DNA of 64,000 nt from Kalmusia sp. IMI 367209. Lineage: Eukaryota; Ascomycota; Dothideomycetes; Pleosporales; Didymosphaeriaceae. Position 1 is the stretch's first letter. Each line of letters begins with the position of its first letter. A program made the translations under genes and the position numbers. The DNA lies in NCBI GenBank assembly GCA_027946365.1, contig JAPEUQ010000002.1, positions 434,001 through 498,000 on the forward strand, read 5' to 3'. The notes under the pieces are model-generated. The model was not told where the DNA came from. It saw only the letters and a list, made by a program, of their open reading frames with translations, and searched no databases. Positions 22,796-34,894 of the stretch are shown piece by piece.

Positions 22796-23673
22796 CATCC
22801 AAGCTTTCCGAGCGGAATTTCTGTTGATCTTGTTTAATGACCACATTTTGTAATACTACATTGCTGCATTTTCCGGCGCTGCTGATGTCACATTCGCTAG
22901 CATTTTTACGTCTCCGATATACGGAGCTTCGATTCAGAGGTGTGTATATGTCGTTACTGGTGGTTTGGTGAAGGGCTGTAGCGCTGCCCTGCCGTTTTTA
23001 ATTGCGCTTGGTTTAGGTGGAGTGGAGTCATGGATACATAGAGCATGGCGATCTGTTAGAAGGGGTAAACGGCCCCATGAAGCAACTGTCTACGAGACAG
23101 GAAAAGAGGAGGGATCTACGAATGATCTGACACTTTGTCAGACGCCACGGATGCATGCATTGCGATCTCCGTGCGCTTACCATAGTATAGCAACGTCTTC
23201 AATTGACGAGTTGAATCAACCATCAACAATTTGTTCACTCATTGAGACCTAGCATGTGCCTCCGTTTGTTTTTTTTTCCCAGATGTCAGATTTAGTTCCC
23301 ATTCCGAAGCATTGTTCCGACCGGTGGTTCCTTGCGTGACAGGTGACGGCCCCGCTCTTTGCCGGCGGCTTCCGACGGATCTGTTCAGGAACAGGAAAGA
23401 AGCCCACCTGTTTCGCTTTGTCTCACGTCGGTTGGCTGGAGATGACGTGGAGGTAGGGCTGAGCTGATGGTTGTGCTATTCTTGGGCATTGCGTGAGGAT
23501 GATGCGGCGCGTTGTGTGAGCTGTCGATCGTTGGGGGTTTAGGAGGGGCATAGAGCTCGCGACATCATTGATGACAGGGAGAAAGTAGAAGTAAGCTGGG
23601 TATCATATTGTTCAGTCTTCTTAGGATGGGTCAGGGTAGGGTGATGGGCTGAGAAACAGTTGGTAGTGGTAGG
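22796..23673. other. Convergent intergenic region
   Basis: 878 bases between two converging genes, AT-rich near the left gene. A T-run lies at 23269-23278. No gene seen. Confidence 0.35.
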
Positions 23674-24789
23674 TCAGTCTCTCCACCCGACGTAGACCTC
23701 ATCCGTCCTGAATCTCTGCGTACACGTGCTGTCTTCCAGCTTTGTGGTCACACCCGTCTGGTACTCCAGCAGCCCTGCATGCGCAATCATAATGCCGTTG
23801 TCGATGCAGAATCGCTCGTCGGTCGCAAATACACTGCCTCCTCGATCCCTCGCCATCATGCCCATCATTTGCTGTAATCGTTCATTTGAACCTACGCCGC
23901 CAACAACGAGGACTTGCTTACTTCCTACATGAGCCATCGCGCGCTCTGTAATCTCGACCAGCATGGCGTATATCGTCTCTTGTAATGAGAAGCACAGATC
24001 GGCCCTGGTTACCAACTGTCCGTCCTCTGTCTTCAGTCTTTTCTCATCTGGTAAGCTTTCGTCCAGACCTTTCGCAAGCACATCTGCCGCTGCTAGTATC
24101 CCGGAGAAACTCGCGTCCATACCTTTCACCGCGTAAGGTAGCTCGATAAAGTTTTTCCCCTTCTTCGCCAGCTGCTCGACGTTGTACCCCGGAAACGGGT
24201 CGTTGGGTATCATGAGCGTGCGCGCAAAGCGGTCTATACAATTTCCGATGGCGATGTCGAGTGTCTCGCCGAAGATGCGGTACCGGTTTGCAGAGTAGGC
24301 GATGACTTGTGTGTTTCCACCCGAGACGTAGAGCACGACGGGGTTCTCTGCGCCTGTAATCGATCGGCCCATCTCGATGTCTGCACATGTTCAGCAAACC
24401 CATGCTCCCATATCAGTGGTGTGGAGTAACGTCTTACGCCCAACGCAATGATTTACCCCAACCATCGGCTTCCCCCACAACATGGCCACTGTCCTAGCTG
24501 CCAACGCTACGCTCTGCAGTGGCGCGCCCATCCCTGGCCCCTTAGTATAGCATATCACATCTATATCCTCAATCTTGACGCGCGCCTGTCTGACGGCCTG
24601 TTTTATGAGGTGTACGACCCATGCTCGGTGGTGCAGGGCAGTGTCCTTGGGGAGGAAGCCTTCGCCGGGCGGGGAGTTGTAGGTGTGGCGGAGGTTGGCG
24701 AGTATGACTGGGGGTTTGTTATCAGAAGGGTGCGAGATTAGGCCGATGCCGATCTTGTTCGCTGAGCCTTCGAGGCCGAGAGCTATCAT
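23674..24789 (-). CDS. KAE1: tRNA N6-adenosine threonylcarbamoyltransferase, KEOPS subunit Kae1
   Basis: Transfers threonylcarbamoyl to adenosine 37 of tRNAs that read ANN codons, as part of the KEOPS complex. Two exons, 24789-24438 and 24380-23674, give 352 residues, close to the family length. The junction restores [20 protein letters not shown]. The ASKHA fold is seen in [16 protein letters not shown], in [15 protein letters not shown], in [16 protein letters not shown] (nucleotide-binding loop) and in [15 protein letters not shown]. Metal ligands would be the two His of HHRAWVVH and an Asp in the C-terminal [14 protein letters not shown]. There is no mitochondrial presequence, so this is the cytosolic/nuclear paralog and not Qri7. 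The gene diverges from the SET methyltransferase gene, 566 bases apart. Confidence 0.95.
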
Positions 24790-25355
24790 GTTGGAGGAGG
24801 GAAGTCGAATATTGTGATGCTGGTGGTTGTAGGAAACTTTGGATGGGTCTCTGTGACGAGGGGTAGCTATCGATAAGCTTTTTGAGGCTCAAAGCGTAGG
24901 GCTGATGACGAATGAGCTGCACGCGAGTATCGCTTCAGATGGTAGGAGTGACGAAGCGCAAGCACAATTGCAAAAGTAAGTTTCACGTATGCTATGTGTT
25001 TGGTGTTCAATTCATATGAGGATCAATCCAATTTGAGAACCGCGCAGAGTCTTCATCCCATGTAACTTTGTCCATTCCGTTTAAATAACTTGGGGAGCTC
25101 GGAAAACCTAGCCACAGTGCTTCGTCATAACAAGGCATTTTGAATAGGTTTTCAGGCACATGCAGTGTGCTTCGCATGCATGTCTCTGCGTGGCACCGGG
25201 GATTTACACGTTCGGCATTCAATACCCTCGTGGTGTCGTTACACGCTGGGCCAATCAGAGGTCTGCCGCCTCGGCTCGACGACTGACCGCTAATGCTACA
25301 ATATTCATCGCGGTCACACTCTTCTCTTCCCACAACACTCCACACTTTTTCCCTC
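24790..25355. promoter_or_regulatory. Divergent promoter region, KAE1 / SET methyltransferase
   Basis: 566 bases between opposing starts. No distinct element recognised. Frames across it are not gene-like. Confidence 0.35.
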
Positions 25356-26895
25356 ATGGACGCCTTCAATGAGGCCACCCATGTCTTTTTGGACTGGTTG
25401 AAACGTTCCGGGGCCGAAATCAGCCCTAAGATCCAGCTTAAAGATTTGCGTAACGTTCAAGCTGGTCGTGGCGTGGGTACGTTCGCATCCTGCCTGCTAA
25501 TAGTCCCCGAGCACCATTTCTCTCCCCGCCACAACAACCTCTCTCATGCTCTCAGCTTGCTGCCTCTTCATATTATACGACTAACAGTATCTAGTCACGA
25601 CACAAGACATCAACGAAGATGAGGTTCTCTTCCGCATTCCCCGCTCCGCAGTCCTCTCCGTGGAAAACTCCATCCTCTCAAACGAGATCCCCAAAGCCAC
25701 CTTTGACCACCTCGGCCCGTGGCTCTCTCTCATCCTCGTCATGCTCTACGAATACCTGAACAACGATGCCTCGAATTGGGCTCCTTACTTCCGAATTTTG
25801 CCCTCGGAGTTCAACACCCTGATGTTCTGGCAGGAGGATGAACTCGCGGAGCTACAGGCCAGCGCTGTCGTGCACAAAATAGGCCGACAGAGCGCTGACG
25901 AAACTTTCAAGAGCCAACTCATACCTGTCATCAAAGAGTTTGCCGAGGTGATCTTCGCTGGGGACACGAGGGCGCCGGAACGTGCGGCTGAAATGGAGAG
26001 TCCGGAGAACGTGCAGCTTATGCACAAGATGGGCTCGCTTATCATGGCATATGCCTTCGACGTGGAGCCAGCGCAGTCGCAGAAAGAGGTAGACGAAGAA
26101 GGCTATGCTTCGGAAGACGAAGACGAAGCTCTGCCGAAAGGCATGGTGCCTATGGCAGATATGCTAAACGCCGACGCGGATCGGAACAACGCGCGTCTCT
26201 TCTATGAGGAGTCATCTCTGTCAATGAAGGCTCTCAAAGCCATAAAAGCTGGTGAAGAGATCTTTAACGACTACGGACCACTCCCCAGATCGGATCTGCT
26301 TCGCCGCTATGGATACATCACAGACAACTACGCACAGTATGACGTGGTAGAAATACCATTCGACCTGGTCGTACAGACTGCAACGGCAGCTAACGTCTAC
26401 TCTGAGGCTCGTCTCGAGTACCTAGATGAGAACGATCTGATCGAAACCGGCTACGACATTTGCGCTAGCGACCCGTTCACTGTCCAAGAGAGCGTGTCCC
26501 CGGAGCTCGTCGTCGTAGTCGAGACGCTTCTATTAGACAACGATGAATTCGAGCGTCTCAAGCGCAAAGGGAAATTGCCGAAGCCCGAGAAGATCACTGC
26601 CAAAGGTGCAGAATTCCTGCATAGATTGGTGCAAGTCAGACAGCAGCAATATCCCACTACCTTGGATCAAGATGTCAGTACGGCGACCGAGGTGCCGTTG
26701 ACGGGCGAAGCCACGTCAAAAGAGCGACGGTATGCGATAGCAAAGCTGGTCCGCATCGGCGAGAAGAAGATACTGAAGCAGACCGAAGAAGCATTGGAGC
26801 AGTTGGGGAGGGATCTGGTGAATGCAAATGGTTCTGCGAAAAGACAAGCGGAAGAAGAGGAGGCGGGACCGGGCAAGAAGCAACGCGCAAGATGA
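25356..26895 (+). CDS. RKM4: SET-domain lysine methyltransferase, Rkm4/SETD6-like
   Basis: Two exons, 25356-25476 and 25595-26895, with a 118-base intron, give 473 residues. The split SET domain is visible: GRGVVTTQDINEDEVLFRIP near the N-terminus, then VPMADMLNADADRNNARLF (the NHS-equivalent, here LNAD) and AGEEIFNDYGPLPRSDLLRRYGY, the most telling motif of the Rkm4 group. A Rubisco-LSMT-type substrate-binding region follows. An acidic insert (EEGYASEDEDEALPKG) sits between the two halves of the SET domain. The C-terminus is Glu/Lys rich and ends in a possible nuclear signal (GKKQRAR). Rkm4 monomethylates ribosomal protein eL42 in yeast; whether that is the substrate here is inference. Start: first ATG in frame, with MDAFNEAT as N-terminus. 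Confidence 0.85.
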
Positions 26896-27182
26896 TTAAC
26901 CCGAGACGACTATATGAGCATCCATACCGATATAATGGGACTATACACCGAAGTGTTAGGAGACATTTGGCTCATGGTAAGTTTAATTTATTTTCTATCG
27001 CCTTGGTCCACGCCACCTCACATATTTCCTGCTATAGTACATTTCCAAGCATCCAACAACTGCTAATCCACCGCTTGACAGTCCTCTACCTAGGCTCCGC
27101 TATCGGTGTAATGTACATAGAGAGCACCCAATGGGTTCCAACTCCTAAGGAACCTTGGATACGTTCTGGCGTATTCAATTAA
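26892..27182 (+). CDS. Possible small spliced gene (about 61 aa)
   Basis: The last exon-like part, 27082-27182, encodes LYLGSAIGVMYIESTQWVPT followed by PKEPWIRSGVFN, which looks like a real conserved protein end with one short hydrophobic segment. It joins in phase over a 105-base intron (GTAAGT..TTGACAG) to 26892-26976, whose only ATG overlaps the stop codon of the SET gene by four bases (ATGA). That start would be odd in a fungus. A neighbouring ATG (26936) would give MGLYTEVLGDIWLM but is out of phase with this acceptor. The 3' part may be real with another first exon. It ends 96 bases before the EPL1 stop. Confidence 0.35.
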   Translation: MINPRRLYEHPYRYNGTIHRSVRRHLAHGKFNLFSIALVHATSHISCYSTFPSIQQLLIHRLTVLYLGSAIGVMYIESTQWVPTPKEPWIRSGVFN

Positions 27183-27278
27183 AAGCACAAATGGGTATAA
27201 CATCGTTTCCTGAAACTGTAACTCGTCTCGTCATGAAACCCGAGGAACAAAAGGCTTCGAAATCACCGACGATGGTGA

Positions 27279-29232
27279 TCATCCAGAGTTGTTGGGTGGA
27301 AGGAGGTGGCCAGATGAAGACCTCTGATGGCTTTCGATTGCTCTCCGATTCTGAGCCGCGGCGGCAGCGGCAGCTGCTTGAGCTTGGTGTTGAGCATGCT
27401 GCTTTTCGCCGTTACGCTCTATCATGATCCTGTACCGGATATGCAGGTTATCAGTCCAGTCAACAGAGTAGACCTGCTCGTCTTCGCTACTATCGCCGGC
27501 AAATCTCCATCTATCGGCTACCCGATCATCGACTGGATCAGCTGCATCAAGCTTCTGGCGCTTCACACCACGGCGATCTATCATTACGCGACCACCACGA
27601 CCTGTCCGCCGACGGTACCGCGATCGTTCTTCGTACGGCACATCGTCTGGAGGAGTACCAAACCGTATTCGAGCACTTCTACGCGGCTCGACTGGTTTGG
27701 GTTGCTCGACAGCCATAGCATCCGCGGCTTCCTCAGAGGAAACGGAAGCTGGCGGTGTTGGCAGTTGCGACTCTGTGAACACGCGACGGAATTCCGACTT
27801 CGCGGCGGGTTGTTCCAAAGGTGGCGTAATAGGGCGCCATGTTGCATCCACCCAGCCGACATTCCATTTCTGGTGCTTCATCAAATTTTCTTCGATGAAG
27901 CCGTCGATGACTTCAGACTTCTTGGCAAGTTGATCTTCAAGATACACTAGATCCGAGTCAACCAGACGGCCATCGGGACGAGTGACCTGAGGCTTAGGGC
28001 CCATGCCAGGAATGCCTCTTTGAACAGCTTGCATATCAACTCTAGGCTTCGGCTTAGGAGCGGGCTGCAACAATGTTAGCCATGTACTGCGAAGCTGGGG
28101 TAGGACACGAACCTTTTGGTTGATGAGGAGCTCTTCGTCATCACCCTTGATGCTAAGCCTCCTTTTGGTCTCCTTGACCGCACCCCGTTGCTCAAAGATG
28201 AGTTTGTCTAGGGCAAGCTGTTCTCGAATCAGTACCTCCCGGCGCTTGACCTGCGCCATGATGAATCGAGCTTCCTCTAGCTCCTTCCTCAGCTTCTTCA
28301 GCTTCTCAGTGACCTGGGCATCACGACCGCGGGTCTTCCTCTGCATGCGGACTTCGCGGCGACGGAAGCAGACATATGGATCAGCATCGTCGGTATCGAG
28401 ATTTCTTTCGAACTTGAGCGTAGGCATCAGGGGACGGTTGAGTCTGCGCATGCGCTCCCCTCTCCAATGCTGGTAGATGTCCTTGGCGAATTTTCGCGCA
28501 CGTTCGTTGACGGTGTCATCGAACTCGGGTTCGAGCTCGTCGTACGCGAGGACCGGTGTGTTATCGACTTCAGCATATGGCTGCTTTGTTTGGGTGGTTT
28601 CCTCGAAGAAGTTGATCACTTGCTCAAGTTCATCCTCGGAACACTGAGCATGTTTACTCTTCTTGTGATGTTGGTTGTACTGCTTGAGCCAGGCGGCATC
28701 TTCACTGGTCATGCAATACGGACATCCTACTGTGTCTTCTACAGTAGACGAGAAGCGAATGTAGGTTGACGGTTGTGTGAATTGTCTTGGGTAAAGATCC
28801 TCATACTGCAGCTTACTTGTGACAGCATCGGGCGTGGGGATGTACAGTTGTGCAACCTTGCTGCCACCTTGTGATGCGGCCTGAGCGGCTGAAATGACGG
28901 CCTGCAAATGGTGCTCCTATGCATTGTCAGCAAGCTTTCTTTCGAGCGAGAGAGAAGATGCAAGTCAGGGTCATGGCAGCAATTGAGATGAGATCACGTG
29001 GGGTGTGTTGTGACATGGCAATCACGGCTGATATCGATGTGGTGCCGAAAGAAGCTTAGCGGGAACTCACAATTTCCTCTCCTTTTTCCACGCCAGTCTC
29101 GACCTTAGGAATGTGCCGCGTCGCGTCATCGTCGGCGAGCTGCTCGACCTCGTGCTCGCGCAGCACAGGTAGGTTCTGCTTCGTAGAGAGCTTGCGCTGG
29201 CGAAAGCGCTGGCCGGTGACTCGCTGCGTCAT
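27279..29232 (-). CDS. EPL1: Enhancer of polycomb-like protein Epl1, NuA4 subunit
   Basis: Scaffold of the NuA4 (and Piccolo) histone H4/H2A acetyltransferase. Three exons, 29232-29071, 28916-28113 and 28064-27279, give 583 residues. The last intron (28112-28065) is 48 bases and in frame, so the unspliced frame would add 16 residues; its GTTCGT donor, GCTAAC branch-like site and TTGCAG end favour splicing. The EPcA domain is clear: MTQRVTGQRFRQRKLSTKQN at the N-terminus, then IPTPDAVTSKLQYEDLYPRQ and YIRFSSTVEDTVGCPYCMTS. DPYVCFRRREVRMQRKTRGR and a long charged helix (EKLKKLRKELEEARFIMAQV) follow. The C-terminus is disordered with an Ala/Gln tract. The start codon is the only one that gives the family N-terminus. 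Confidence 0.94.
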
Positions 29233-32200
29233 GGTGCTGCGTCGTGATGTGCTGCACGCTCAGAGAAAAGGTGACACGTGACTGGACGCAGCGGTGTTGT
29301 TCAAGGTTGGGTGGCAAGGGCTGCGCAGGCAGCAAGCGCCGCTGGGCTGCGACCGCAGCGACAGTCTGTTTGCGACCACTCGCGGGCTTGAATATTCGCG
29401 ATATGGGTGTCAAACGATTTCGCGTTGTCTGTTTATGCAGAATATCGGGTCAGGCGGGATATTCTGATGGCGTTGGGGGAGAGAAGCGATGGAGAAGGGT
29501 GGAGGGGCGTCGTGGTTTGTTGGGGTGAGGTGAGGAAGGCCGCTTGTGAGGGCGAGGCACGCCGGGATCCGCTTCAATGTGAGCAACGCCGCGGCAGCGC
29601 TTTTCGCTAAGGCCGTGCCTTGCCTGCGCTGCGCTGCCTGGAATGAGTGCACAACGTAAATTTTCCTAGCGCATGACCGCTACCCAACAATAATCCATGG
29701 GTTCTGACGTTTACATTTTTGGAGATGGGTGAACGAGCGATTTGGCGTTCGCTGATTGAAAAGCGTGCGACGGGCTACTGATTGGTCGAATTCTGCTAAT
29801 TTGGAGCCAATAGCGTCTGTACAATTATTAAATTCTAGCAAATCAGAACAAAGGCTTTCAATCATTCTAAAGTGGACGCGAGAAAGCACACATTTACAGG
29901 GCAACATATACCACAAATACCATAATGTGTTGATACTAGTCGATACTTCTTCTCGCATACCCCGAGGGTTGCTCGAAGCGTTGGTAGTATAGGTCCAAGG
30001 TAAAAAAAAATGGCCGCCCTGCGTGCGCAACGAAACAGCTGTCTTTGCTGTTGCTCATCACTCATACATGTACATTGACGATTCTCAAATTACTGCAGAG
30101 ACCATTTCAATGCTGTTATAGTCAGGTTGTCGAAGCTGCCACCTACTCTCCTATGCACTAACCCAGAACACTTCCGAGTAAGTCCACCATAACTAGCACA
30201 AAGTCTTCTCTATAGGTACTACCCATTGATCATAATATTCAATGCAGGCTTCCAGCGCCTGTTTCTTATGTACATGTTAACTGATGACGGTGATCACACA
30301 CGCTCAGGATAGTCATGAGCCCAGGTAAGCGCCCAAGCGCCGAAAAAGATTGGCTTACAGCTCACGATTTTCCGCCGTAAAGTAACATGCGCGGGGCGTC
30401 TCCATCACTACATTTGCACGTTCGCTCAATCTCACGTCGAAACTTCAGCTCGTGTCGCAACGTTACAGTGTATGCGCGTTCATACAGTGCTTTCTCGCAC
30501 GAAACGAAGTCTACGCCGGATGGGGAGAGTTGCGACGTAGCGGCGCCCTATTCGAGACTAGGGGCACGGGACAATGTTTACACTCCCTAGAACGAACCAA
30601 CGTCATCTCTACCATGGGCAGTGTGACCGTTATTTGGGGCGTCTCGGCGGTGTCCCGATGTGGGTAGAGTCGGGGGAATTCTGGTGGAGAAAAAAACGGC
30701 TTTGCCGTATGCATGCGGTGTGGAGCGTTTGGTATGTTTCCAGGATCAGTTTAGCTGTACCTGGGGAATGTCCTTAGTACATGCACGAATCAAACACACA
30801 ATTTTGCGACATGTCGCCAATAGATACGCATCGGGAAAATTCGGCCGAAGAGCTACAGCGAAAGAATCCGCGGAAGACTGGCAAGTACCGTGCATACACT
30901 GAGAAGCAACGGTTCTGGGGCGCTATGCCACCCAGTCCAGCACACGTCGTTTCAATCAGGGTCAGCCAATTAGTTCAACAATTCGGCTCTACCTGAAGAA
31001 ATTTGTTCATGCAAGGCCGTGTCGAATTGCTTGTGTATGCTTATTCCTGTATACCGTCTCACGTCGTCAACTAATCACGTGATGACTACGCTAGGGCATT
31101 TATTTCCCCATGCTTACGCCGCATACACGACGCAATGTAGTAAAAAGCCGGCTCATACGGCCGCCCATTTTTTCAGCCTCGCGGCGTGGAAATCCACTCG
31201 CCAATCTAAGAGAAGCCACCAGGCCACCGCCACAATCATTGTGCAATTGTTCCTACGTCAATCTTCCAACTTCGGAAAGATTCCCTAAGGCTCAAGGTTG
31301 ACTCGACGGATTTTGTTCTTGTCACCGACACTGTCCGTGACATGCTGGGTCTGCGTAGCCGCTGAGGGTCGCTAGGTGAGGGGCTATGGCGATTCAGCTG
31401 TTGGGTTTAATTTGAGTATGCTATGCAGGGCGTATGTGTCCCCATGTTGGAATCATTTCCTTGACGAACTGAAGATCAAAACAAGGACAGCCATGTGGAG
31501 GACAGAACAATGCCCGTCAATGACAATGAAGTTCAACAAAAGCCCAACGGAAGTCGGCAGATACATTTATCCCCTGTTAGCAAGGCACTCTTACGAGTCC
31601 ATTACCTATCTTTCAGTGTCGGTGTCACCAACGGAGCATGCGATGAACAGATTAGAACGGCTACCCTATTTCCAGTCAAGCATGTTCTAATTAGCGATAA
31701 TGTAGTCGAACACGTCAGAGCTACAGGAAAGTGGACATGGCTCTCTGGCCGCAGCCTCATGGGTGAGCGGTCAGTGCGTGTATGGGAGGTGAACCCGCTT
31801 GAGACGAAGCTGACAGTCCTAAGCTAACGTTTCTTAGCGGGACGATCTACCGCACCGCCGGTCATACTCTAGCCACGCGGGTTTCATTCATGATATGCGT
31901 AGCGTGATGCGCCATTGGCAGTCTTACGCTCGAAGCAGTATCGAGTTTCAAGGTCGGATTTCAAGGTCAACGATAGAGAATAGGTTCATCGCATGTGTCT
32001 GTATTTCGAAAATTCTGAGAAGCTCGTATAGAGTTCCGGCGCATAGCTTGGTCTCCGAATGCTTGATTTTGCAGGACTAGCCTTCTGAGCGAATCATTAA
32101 CAATGTGGAAAAAGAATGGTACAATTTTGATATCACATCAACATGAAGCATGTCGGTCTAGCACATCAAAGCAGTAGCGTAAATGCCTAACTTCGATCCT

Positions 32201-33517
32201 GTTTTTATTTCGGTAGCAGAAAGGGGATCAGTGGCAGAGACGGAACTACGGCATTGCTCCATTGCTAATTCGTGACAGTGTTTGACGTCTCCCCTAGCTA
32301 ATTGCTCGATAATCAGCACTTGGTTTACGAGAAAGTCCATCCAGTGGGGTTGAAAGCTTGCTCAGCATCGTCTCACATAGGCCTCGTGCGCAGTCAAGTT
32401 CGCAGTGGGTTCGCAAGCGACCATTGTGAAGGTCTGTGTGTAAATCAACTATTAGCGGGCCGCTGAGCCCCCCGAGCTTCAACGTCCGAGACTGTTCCTC
32501 GTCTAATATGTTCAGAATCCGCAAATTCGGGTTTGTTAGCATGTTAGCAAGGGGGTAGCTTACTTTGCGGTTGAGACTAGGACTAGGGAGACGGCCCTGG
32601 TCGCTTCGCGTGCATGTTCTTGTTTTAACCCCCCGAAGATAACGCTCTTAAGCGCTCGGCGCATCGGTCATGCTCGCAGCGTTGCATAGATGGAGGATAA
32701 GTGAGCAGGGGGTCGAGCGATGTCAGGAAAGGCGCGGGCTGCCAAGACACGCCAGACTAACCTTGACTCAAACTCCACCGCCTCGCCGCCGCTTTCCACA
32801 CCGTCAGCCACCGTCAATGCTTCCAACACATTGGAACCATGACCTTGGCTCGATCGTACCGGAATTAGTGACGTGATTACCCGCTGTTTTCGACCCGGAA
32901 GGCCTGAGCTGATAGCATGCCAGCCGCCAGTCTGCGCGTGGCTATCACGCCCGGCTACAAGTGCACTTTGAATGGGTGACGAGATTGCCAGAGCACGTTG
33001 TCTTTAGAATCTAATCCGCCTTGTATACCGAATGTAACAAGACGCCCGAAAATTTGGGGATAGTGAAAGATGTCGCTCGTATGGCTTTGTTAGTGACCTC
33101 TGTAGTCCTGAACAGGACATTCACAATCACCGTTCGAAATCAAACCATCGACTTAAAATAAAGTGTACAAGCCTCTGACTGGAACATTCAGCGCCCGAGC
33201 GGAAGCGGCGTTGCAACGGCCTCTCAGCCTCTCATAGGCTTAGGGTTACCTCCCGTCGCCCAACGGGCCTCAGCCCTATAGGACCCTTTCAGCGCTAGTC
33301 AATATAAGCAGAGGCTCCTAGAACAGCTACTACGTCGTCACAACTATAACTTGTAGATCTGCATCGACGTTTGTATTTTGGCTCGTCGCATTTCTCATTC
33401 CGAGCCGCTCCGGAATTCCGTATCGTCTTACGTCTGGTGAGAGTAAACGCAGACTAGCCAGCCTCTAGTTGCAAATCATCACACTCCATTAGAAATCATT
33501 GCGCGTAGTACGGAAAC
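29233..33517. other. Long gene-poor stretch
   Basis: 4.3 kb with no confident gene. One 105-codon frame (31510-31827, starting MPVNDNEVQQKPNGSRQ) has an ATG and some protein-like character but no family; I leave it uncalled. No terminal repeats, transposase or telomere-like array were found. The final 250 bases hold a TATA-like ATATAAG at 33302-33308. Confidence 0.35.
31510..31827 (+). CDS. Doubtful small ORF (105 aa)
   Basis: Open frame with ATG at 31510 inside a gene-poor region. It is hydrophilic, with the segment LISDNVVEHVRATGKWTWL, and has no recognisable domain, signal peptide or membrane segment. There is no splice support and no neighbour with related content. It is retained only because it is the longest ATG-started frame in this 4.3 kb gap; chance is as likely. 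Confidence 0.15.
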   Translation: MPVNDNEVQQKPNGSRQIHLSPVSKALLRVHYLSFSVGVTNGACDEQIRTATLFPVKHVLISDNVVEHVRATGKWTWLSGRSLMGERSVRVWEVNPLETKLTVLS

Positions 33518-34894
33518 ATGTCCACGACGTCGACGGAAGGCAAAGGTTCGATGAATCCGACTTGATGCTCATGTCGACACCTTCCTGACATGTCCAGTCT
33601 ACAAAAAAAGGCCTCATCGGAAGGTCAAGAGCGGTTGTCAGACGTGCAAACGAAGAAAGATCAAAGTAAGTGTTCCTTTCTATTCTCTCGCGTTGTTTCA
33701 CGGATCTCTTATTCGATCGGACGGCGACATGTTGGGCTGTTGGGACGGAGCAGAATATGTCGAGAGTCTCTCCACTTGAAACACAGGACCTGTGGTTCTC
33801 AGAATGGTCGATTAACGAGCTACTAGTGCGACGAACTCAAACCCCAATGCTCGAATTGCCATCGCTATGCTTCGGAATGCGTATATCCTGTCTTATCGGA
33901 TAATGAACACGAAAGACCATCGATGACACCACCTACGTTTAGCCCAGAGAGCTACCCTGAAGAATCTTCCAGCGGCTACAGCGGTAGCTATGATCTCCCC
34001 ATGAGAGATCTTGCTTTGATGCATCAGTGGTGCGTTGCAACATGCTACGGCTTCGGGGACAAGTTTGCGGACGACTCGGACCCATGGAGAGAGCAAATAC
34101 CGATGATGGCACAGCAATTTCCGTTCCTCATGCGCGGCATCCTCGCTTTGAGTGCCCTACACTTGGCCAAGAATTGCATCGATCAATCCATGAGGGTCAG
34201 ATACCTCCGTACAGCCGCTCACCACCAGGATCTCGCGATCCCAGAATACAGGACAACGCTTCTCGACGTGACGAAGGACAGCGCGCCTGCTGTCATGGCT
34301 TTCTCTGCGATTCTCACAATCTACTCGTTTGCGGCACCGAAGGACCCGGGCACGTTGTTTGCAGAAGGTCCACACGAATGGATCTTCCTGCACAGAGGGG
34401 TCGGAGACATACCAGTGCATTGGCAGGGATGGCTGGAAAACAGTTTTCTCAGCCGGCAAATGCACAGGCGCAGACTGCAACCGGTCGACCCGTCGCTGAA
34501 CCCCGAAGACTATCGACTTCATTATCTCCAAGCACTCATCGCGACGCTTCCTCTCGAGGAAGCGAACGATGCACCTGCGTACGAAGGTGCCCTCTACTGG
34601 CTGCGACAGGCGTACGCGCACACATACAACCACCAGAGCATGCTCGGAGCCAAGTATGCTGTTCTGTTCTGGATCGAACGCGTGCCGCAGAGCTACATCG
34701 ATCTCCTGAGCCTTCAGAGGCCACGTGCGATGGTTTTCCTGGCGAACATGGCTGTCCTGCTGAAGAGGGCATCGCATTTCTGGTATTTCGAGGGTTTCGC
34801 CGAACACATACTCGCCGAGGTCAAGCCCTTGCTCGGGCATGAGCTTCTCCCTTGGATCGAATGGCCAATGCAAGCATGCGGCCTGGTGGCATGA
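33518..34894 (+). CDS. Zn(II)2Cys6 transcription factor
   Basis: Three exons, 33518-33545, 33598-33665 and 33827-34894, give 387 residues. The spliced N-terminus is MSTTSTEGKVYKKRPHRKVK, followed by the binuclear zinc cluster SGCQTCKRRKIKCDELKPQC and SNCHRYASECVYP, with ligands Cys23, 26, 33, 40, 43 and 50. The second intron lies exactly before the third ligand, a site often interrupted in this family. The rest resembles the fungal regulator group related to sterol uptake control protein 2 (LMHQWCVATCYGF, PFLMRGILALSALHLA, IFLHRGVGDI). No transmembrane segment. It lies 768 bases upstream of the patatin/zinc-cluster gene on the same strand and could regulate it; that is inference only. Confidence 0.88.

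Noticed and set aside
33590..33903. Short frames MSSLQKKASSE.. and MFLSILSRC.. near the zinc-cluster gene
   Set aside because: They are other phases of the real exons. The spliced frame with all six zinc-ligand Cys explains the DNA better.
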